From NCBI GenBank assembly GCA_963575745.1, contig CAUYUJ010018627.1, positions 146,052 through 210,051 of the forward strand: a stretch of DNA of 64,000 bases. The letters are read 5' to 3'. Both the position numbers and the translations under genes were made by a program. Source of the stretch: Prorocentrum cordatum (Eukaryota > Sar > Dinophyceae > Prorocentrales > Prorocentraceae). This document shows, piece by piece, positions 58,312 through 64,000 of the stretch. Below the pieces are notes generated by a model. That model made no database searches, was not told where the DNA came from, and saw nothing but the letters and a program-made list of their open reading frames with translations. Position 1 is the stretch's first letter; each line of letters starts with the position of its first letter.

Positions 58312-59958
58312 TCACGCATCATCATCGTCAAACGCATTGTTCCAGAAATCCGAGCACTCAACAACTTCGTCCATCATGGTGTTCAGCGAGGTGGTCATAC
58401 TCTCCCACGGGCCAGTCACTGGAGGCGGGATCTCTCGGATACCATCGGGGCTATCGTCCGCGGAGTCGTCGTCGATGGGTTCGACGACCTCGCTCGTGGG
58501 CTCGCCCGTCTCCTCTGGTGGCCCCTCCTTTGCTTCCTGGGGGTTCTCCAGCGGCTGAGGCTCCTCCTTGCCCTCATGGGGCTTCTCCTCGGGCTTCTTC
58601 TCGACGATCGTCAGGTTCTCCACTCCATTCATGGGTGCGCCCTTCTCCTCGGTGGCTGCTTCCTTGTCGGGCTCCTCGTGTTTGGCTTTCTTGCAAGCTC
58701 TTTTGGGGGCGGCAGCTGGGCGCTTCCGCACCGCCGTCTCCGCAGGCTGCGTCTCGATGGACGAAGCTGCGCTGGTCGCAGCCAGCGCCGCCGCCTTCTC
58801 GTCCTTCTCCTTGCGTTTCTTCAGCTCCTTGAGCTTCTCCCTCTTCAGCTGCTCGGCGTCTTGGGCCGTGAGGCGCCCCTCGCAGTAGCGCTTCGCGATG
58901 TCCTTCATGAACTCCACCGCCTCCGCCTCCTCGACGGCGTGCGTGGAGATCTGCGTGACCTGCTTCAAGTTGTGCTTGATCTGAATCAGCTTGATCCCCC
59001 TATCCATCACAAACTTGACCTGCACCTGGAGGCCGTCCATGTTGCCCGTCCACAAGATGTTGCCCCCTCGCGGCGTCTTCGAGGGCGCAGGTCCAGCATC
59101 CTCGAGAAAGGTCGACGCCAAGCAGTCCAGCACCTCGTACTCCATTCCGTCTGCCCACTTCGCCCAGACGTAGGTCTCGCCTGGCTTGACGGTCATGCTG
59201 TCGCAAACCTCAGGCTGAAATCGATCCGCGAATGCATCACATCTCCATGCGCGCTTCATGCTCTCGTCGTATCCGAACGTGAACGCATCCTCGGGCTTGG
59301 ATCCCTCCTCGGGCTTGGGCTCCTTATCGGGCTTGGTCTCGTCCTTCACGTTGCTCTTCTGCAGCGCTGCCTTCTTCGGCTCTGGGACCTTGCTCTCGTT
59401 GGCCATGAGGTTGGTCCACCACGCAGGAGCCCTGTTCGGCGGCTTCTCCTTGCGAGCGAGGCCAGCCGCGTGAAGCAAGAGAGTTCGGAGCCTCAGCGAC
59501 GCGCCTTTGGCCCAGGACTCAACCTCTCTCAACTTGATGTCGTCCTTCTTGGCCGTGCCGATGTTGGCCATGACCTCCTCCACCACGTGCGGGACGATCG
59601 AGAAGTTCGGCGCCACCTGGGCAAGGATGGGGGCGCGCAGCCGACGACGCGACAGGGCAGATGAGGAGAAGCGAGGGGGCAGGAGCAAGGGATGACAAAC
59701 GTTAAATCAGCAGGCCACCTGGCGAATCGCTCTCAGCACCTCCCCCAACTTCTCAACCCTGCCGCGGTCCAGCATCTCCGATGCCAGGGCGTGTCCGTAC
59801 ATGGGCCAGCCTTTGTCATCGACCAGCGGTGTGAGTGCCTCAGTCAGAGCGCCGTTGATCTCCTCACCGTAACGTTTCCTCGGGACTGGCTCTGGTTTGG
59901 GCGGGCTCTCGGCTGCGCCACTCTCCATCATTTTGGCCTTCGGGGTCGACCCAGTCAT
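58312..59958 (-). CDS. Lysine/Glu-rich two-exon protein (514 aa), unknown function
   Basis: Exon 1 (59719-59958) starts at ATG 59958 right after TTTCTCAG, a good acceptor for spliced-leader trans-splicing. It encodes MTGSTPKAKMMESG and RYGEEINGALTEALTPLVDD. The 102-nt intron (59617-59718) is GT-AG, and removing it gives AIRQ|VAPNFSIVPHVVEEVM in phase. Exon 2 (58312-59616) has SMTVKPGETYVWAKWADGME, GNILWTGNMDGLQVQVKFVM and DRGIKLIQIKHNLKQVTQIS, a compact domain of alternating strands. A basic coiled region (EQLKREKLKELKKRKEKDEK) and a long acidic, Pro/Glu-rich tail ending NNAFDDDDA follow. I remember similar central domains in dinoflagellate predicted proteins but no function. The stop is at 58312-58314. 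The KRPAAAPKRACKKAK stretch could be a nuclear signal. Confidence 0.75.
59617..59718 (-). other. 102-nt GT-AG intron flanked by a 9-bp direct repeat
   Basis: CCAGGTGGC spans both the donor junction (CAG|GTGGCC) and the acceptor junction (CAG|GTGGCG), so intron removal leaves one copy. The intron carries an in-frame stop (TGA) and splits RQ|VAPN. Confidence 0.8.
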
Positions 59959-60780
59959 CCTGAGAAACACGGATCTGGTCTGCGCCGAAAGGCTTGAACC
60001 AAACCGGCTGCACGGCTTTGTGTCGTTGCGTTTTGTTGTTTTGTTTTCATTCTTTTGCTCGCTTATGTCCATGCACGCACTCCTTCTCACAGCGGCCCAA
60101 TGTGCGCGGCACTGAGGCGGCAATTGCTTATTGGACGCGCCCTCCATCCGTGGAACTGCAGCAATGTTGTAAGCCAATTACGTGTTGCGCTAAGGCGTGA
60201 GCTCCATTTTGAGTCGCCCTTATGTGAATCCGCTAGAACTGGGGATATATAGCAAATGTTCGCGGCATTGAGGCGAGAATGCCACATTGAGTAACGCACC
60301 CCCTCGACCCACGTGATTGTTATATACAAAAATTGTCGTGCGTGGCGCCGAGGCAGGAATTTAATTTCAGGTCTCATGCCACCTCCGTCCATCACTCCGC
60401 GGCAACCAATGTGCGCGGCGCCATGGCGAGAGCTAGATTTAGAGCAACAGACGGCCTGGACCCAAATCCCTCTTCCAATGGCTGGGCGGGGCGGGCGGTG
60501 GTGCGGCGGCGCCAGGGGCGCCCCCCCGCGCGCGCCGCTCCCCTCGCCCTCCCCCCACCCGAACGAAGATCGAGTCGGAAGGACCAGCCGAACACGGAAA
60601 AGAGAAGAAGGAGAGAGGAGAGGAGAGGGGAAGCAAAAAGAGGAGGAGGGGGAGAATAACGACGAGGAGGAGGAGAGCAGCTGAGTTTTTTTTTTGCAAC
60701 GCACACGAATATGCATCGAGGAAAAGCAGAGCTGCGATCGACAATATCGCATGCCCTGCCTGAGTGCGATAATCGCACAA
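59959..60780. other. Upstream region, no gene seen
   Basis: The stretch includes words recurring about every 110-120 bp (GCGCGGC(A/G)CTGAGGCGGCAA at 60101, GTTCGCGGCATTGAGGCGAG at 60258, GTGCGTGGCGCCGAGGCAGG at 60337, and TGTGCGCGGCGCCATGGCGA at 60410), a degenerate tandem repeat, then purine-rich GAGGAGA sequence (60590-60680). It is the 5' flank of the 514-aa gene. Confidence 0.55.
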
Positions 60781-60781
60781 G

Positions 60782-60845
60782 GACGTTATTTTTAACGTCT
60801 AAAAGTGATCTAACGCAAGACGTTAAAATTAACGTATAGACGTTA
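60782..60845. repeat. GACGTTA/TAACGTC palindrome cluster
   Basis: GACGTTATTTTTAACGTC (60782-60799) is a perfect 7-bp stem with a TTTT loop. ACGTTAAAATTAACGT (60820-60835) is another 7-bp stem. A third GACGTTA lies at 60839-60845. The cluster sits at the edge of the coding region that follows. Confidence 0.8.
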
Positions 60846-60851
60846 GGGTTG

Positions 60852-61691
60852 CTATTTCCAGCGTCTCGGCACCCTCTGGGGAGGGCGGGAGCCGCGCCGG
60901 CGCCAGGGGCCGCTCCGGCGCCGCCAGCCACCACCGCGCCGCCACCGCCAAGGAGAGCGGCGCGTCCGCAGCCAGGCCCGCCGCCGACTCCGAGCCCGAT
61001 GGCCCCAACGGCGCCGGCGGACAGGCCCGCAACCGCAACGGGCGCGGCTGCCAGCGCGCCTCCTCCAGACGGTGGGGCTGCAGCTCCGCCTCCGCCTTCC
61101 GCAAACTGCAGGTCGCGCGCAGCGATGAGACGGTCGGCCTCTGCGACGAGACTGAAGAACGCCTGCGCCGAGAGCGCGGGCTGGCAGTCGCAAGTCGGCA
61201 GGCCAGCCGCCGCGGCGGGGGCAGCTCCGCTTGGGGCGCAGCGATGCCGCGCCGCGATGTCGCGGCTGTCTGGCGCGAAGTTCTCAATGAACAAGTACTG
61301 GTCGTGCAACAATACTGCCTCGTGGAAAATCTGCGCGGCGCTGGCACGCACCACCACGCGGCGATGGAGCAGGATAGGCCCAGGAACTGCATGCGCCACC
61401 AGCACATCGTCGCCATTGTTCATCAGGAACCAGAGCGCAGCCACGTCCCCCGGGGTGCCTGTGGGTCAGGAGCGCCCCCAGCGCCGGTGGCGCCGTCTTC
61501 GGCGTGGGCGGCGCCCGGCGGACGCCCAGGATGCCACCTGCCAAACGACGCGCCAAAACTCGCGCAGCGGCCGCGCAAGTGGCGATCACCTCCCACGCCA
61601 GCAGAGCGAGCAGCCCGAAGCCGAGATCGCCGCCCCAGGACAGTCGACCCTCCTCAGGCGCGGGGCAGGCTGGGCAGGGGTCAGGACGCAT
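60852..61691 (-). CDS. Two-exon protein with N-terminal membrane segment, unknown
   Basis: Exon 1 (61538-61691) begins MRPDPCPACPAPEEGRLSWG followed by a hydrophobic stretch (GDLGFGLLALLAWEVIATCA), a likely signal anchor or transmembrane helix. A 79-nt GT-AG intron (61459-61537) splits a glycine codon, giving ARRLAG|TPGDVAALWFLMNN. Exon 2 (from 61458) continues with DDVLVAHAVPGPILLHRRVV, HEAVLLHDQYLFIENFAPDS and SAQAFFSLVAEADRLIAARD, then a long Gly/Ala tract. Coding resemblance ends near 60852, beside the palindrome cluster, without a clear stop, so the 3' end is probably lost or in another exon. An AG at 61695-61696 just before the ATG allows either a trans-splice start there or a further upstream exon. 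The family is unknown; the arrangement reminds me of N-termini of some dinoflagellate predicted proteins. Confidence 0.5.
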
Positions 61692-61694
61692 GTC

Positions 61695-62215
61695 CTGGAC
61701 GGGGAGGCCGGCGCTGAGCGAACTCAGCGCGCAGAACCACGACCGGCGCAGCGGGCGGCGGCGGCGGCGCCGCCGGGCAGCCTCGCGCCGGCGAGGCGGG
61801 GGCGGGCGCCGGCCTCGGCGCCGCGGCGGCCGCTGGCGCAGCCAGCGGCGGGCGAGGGACGTCCACCAGCGCCCCAGCCAGACAGCACAGGCGTGCATGG
61901 CGACTAGCGCCACGCCGCGGGTCGCGGGGCGCGTGCACGAGCTGCGCGCCCTGGTCCCCTGAAGCCATCCACGGAAAAAGGCTTGAGCCGCGGCGGTCGC
62001 ATGCAACCCGGCGCGCGCAACCATCGAACGCTGTGCGTTGACTGTTCAAAAACCACCCATCAAAATTACCATAATAACTATCATCAGCATCGCCATCAAC
62101 ATCATGGTGTCGCAATCCTCCCCCTCCTCCTCACTCCCAAGTTGTCTTCGCGATGTTCCTGTTTCTCCTGCTTTCCCCCCCTCTCCTCCTACGTGTCCTG
62201 ATCCCGCGGGCGGCG
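61695..62215 (-). other. GC-rich stretch upstream, exon not resolved
   Basis: Minus-strand frames are open but of Arg/Pro/Ala composition (61740-61850). MASGDQGAQLVHAPRDPRRG (near 61965) is a possible N-terminus of the preceding gene but cannot be joined with confidence. Confidence 0.3.
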
Positions 62216-62225
62216 GCGCGCCCGA

Positions 62226-62362
62226 AAGAGAGAGAGAGAGGGAACAAAGAGAGAGAGAGAGAGAACAAACAACAAAAAAAAAGAGACTGAGAGAGACAGA
62301 GAGAGAGAGAGAGACAGAGAGAGAGAGAGACAAAGAGAGAGAGAGAGAAAGAAAGAGAGCGC
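62226..62362 (+). repeat. (GA)n microsatellite
   Basis: GAGAGAGA arrays broken by GAACAAACAAC and GACA. The minus-strand Ser/Leu frames are artefacts. Confidence 0.95.
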
Positions 62363-62449
62363 ACGACGACGGTGGACCACTAACGATTGACGGCCGACGA
62401 CTGACAACGCGACAACGACGGAGAACGCACGAGGAACGAAGAACGAAAG

Positions 62450-63230
62450 AGCCCTTCACCTCAGGAGACCTTCGGGGATCCACGGGCAACCACAGGAATC
62501 GTTTGCAATCCCTCCAGAATCATGCAAGAATCCGCAGAAGCCCCCTCAATACTTCCCCCAGTGTCCCTCCCGAATATGATAATAAAGAAAAGCATCAGGA
62601 ATCCATCACGAGAACCCTTCCGAAATTCACAACAACTGCTGAGATTTGTTCACGAACTCTATAACAATCTCTTTGTATTCCTAGGAACCGTGCCAGGGAT
62701 CCCCAAGAATCCCTCAAAAAACCTTTGAAATTATGCACGGGTTCTCGGCGATTCACAACAAACCTGCAGTAATCCTTCTGGAATTGTTGAAAATTCCTCC
62801 AGGACCCCTCAGGAATCCCAACAGACTCCGCCGCGAACCCAAGAGTTTCTCAAAACACGCAAAAAAAAAACATCCAAAAACCCTCAATGATCTTGAGAAT
62901 GTGTCGGGAACCCGCAATCATCCTTCATACTTCCGGAAGAATCCAAAACAAATCATCCAAATTCCTTGAAAAATCCCTAGAAGCCTTCCCGGAATCCCTA
63001 GAATCTTTCGAGAAAAATCAACAATCCGTCAGAATTCATCGCGTACGTATAGGAAATCCCCAGGAAACCCTCAGTAAACCTGAAGAACCCTCGAGCACCT
63101 TCTATAATCATTCCAGAATCCCGAAGCAACCTCCGCGAACCCTCAAATTTCAGGAGCCGTCGAGAATCATCCAGGATCCGCAGAATTCCCTCCAGAATAC
63201 TGGAGAATCCTTCAGTAGTCTGGTCTACTT
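62450..63230 (+). repeat. Degenerate GAATCC/CCCTC short-word field
   Basis: Words of the type GGAATCC(C), AAGAATCC and CCTCCAGAATC recur at roughly 20-40-bp spacing over about 780 bp. It looks like an old satellite related in words to 15443-15622. No reading frame signal. Confidence 0.6.
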
Positions 63231-63257
63231 GGAACCTGATGTTTGTATGGAAAAATA

Positions 63258-63349
63258 AAAAACAAAAAAAAAAAACAAAAAAAAAAAAACAAAAAAAAAA
63301 AAAAAATAAAAAAAAAAAAGAAGACAAAAAAAAAAAAAAAAAAAAAAAA

Positions 63350-63384
<35 letters not shown>

Positions 63385-63446
63385 ACAAAAAAAACAAAAA
63401 AAAACAACAAAAAAAAAAAAAAAAAAAAAAAAAACAAAAAAAAAAG

Positions 63447-63483
<37 letters not shown>

Positions 63484-63534
63484 ATAAAAAAAAAAAAAAA
63501 AATAAAAAAAAAAATACAAAAAAAAAAAAAAAAA

Positions 63535-63585
<51 letters not shown>
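63258..63585 (+). repeat. A-rich tract (about 330 nt)
   Basis: It is over 90% A with single C, G and T interruptions, like 39226-39473. The Lys-rich and Phe-rich frames are artefacts. It follows the degenerate GAATCC field directly. Confidence 0.95.
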
Positions 63586-63587
<2 letters not shown>

Positions 63588-64000
63588 AAGCCTTCCACGG
63601 TAGTGCCTGGCGCCACGCTGTATGAAGAAAAAAAAGAGGGCGAATCAACGGAAATCCATAAAACCGTAGCATCGATGCGAAGGGTCTGTGAACGGTCCGA
63701 AATTGATCGGGTCGGAACTTTCGCGGCTAGATGGAACTCCCCGAGGTCTCCTGCAGCCTGGCCCCTGTGATTCACTCTCTCCTCCCCCTTCTCCTCCTCC
63801 CTCTACACACCCGCCCCCCCCTGGTGTCGTGAGTTTCTTGTCGCTAGCTGTTTGCTGCTGCTGCTAACTACTACTACTTCACTACACACATTACTACCAC
63901 TACTACATACTCATCTAACTAACTACGACGACAACACTCACTACACTACAACTACTCTACACAACACTGCAACTACTTACTACAACTACTACTACTACTA
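63586..64000 (+). repeat. Window end: short unique sequence then (ACT)n microsatellite
   Basis: Unique DNA to about 63850, then ACTACT/CTACA repeats running off the window edge. No gene is seen. Confidence 0.8.

Noticed and set aside
63243-63775. Poly-Lys protein on plus and poly-Phe protein on minus strand
   Set aside because: Both are read from a 330-nt A-rich tract.

Overview
This window looks like nuclear DNA of a dinoflagellate. Directly visible support is: very GC-rich sequence with long runs of trinucleotide and pyrimidine-tract satellite; protein-coding exons that can be only 36-100 nt long, separated by kilobase introns whose donors are GC or GA as well as GT; abundant decayed non-LTR retrotransposons; and several protein families I associate from memory with dinoflagellate gene sets. 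The species cannot be fixed. A large-genome, GC-rich lineage such as Prorocentrum would fit, but that is inference.

1-9.8 kb: mostly non-coding repeat DNA. It holds one convincing single exon of a protein kinase (3266-3327), two weak coding-like stretches, a 1-kb foldback element (7227-8222) and two short terminal-inverted-repeat (TIR) elements (8751-8900, 9277-9511). A 100-N gap follows at 9783-9882.

9.98-26.07 kb: five tiny plus-strand exons (9981-10016, 18492-18587, 20584-20659, 22416-22471, 26032-26067) join in frame into 100 residues of a ClpC-type Hsp100 AAA+ chaperone, from just before the second AAA+ module through Walker A to the IRLDMSEFM strand. The introns are 1.8-8.5 kb and filled with satellites and short TIR elements. 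Three donors read GC and one reads GA. The rest of the gene is not found in the window.

26.4-41.6 kb: retrotransposon territory. A decayed RNase H-type pol fragment (26461-27230) and a decayed minus-strand LINE (about 27.9-31.4 kb, with one small TIR element nested inside it and another at its 5' end) precede a large plus-strand LINE-like element (32.1-41.6 kb). That element encodes a coiled-coil ORF1, a textbook -1 frameshift signal (A_AAA_AAC, stop, strong stem) into a 310-codon extension, then RNase H, EEP endonuclease, reverse transcriptase and two zinc fingers. RNase H lies before the endonuclease. A 248-nt A-rich tract splits the reverse transcriptase just before its FVDD motif.

41.6-64 kb: another repeat-rich stretch with mostly minus-strand genes. 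These are a CCCH zinc-finger exon, a frameshifted gene of a family I recall from dinoflagellates, a three-exon transposase-like gene (675 aa) with a dispersed repeat inside one intron, a large Ala/Pro-rich protein, remnants of a retroelement-like gene, a two-exon lysine-rich protein and a short two-exon membrane-segment protein. Satellites and A-rich or ACT-rich tracts fill the end. The shared orientation of the minus-strand genes fits the unidirectional gene arrays known in dinoflagellates.
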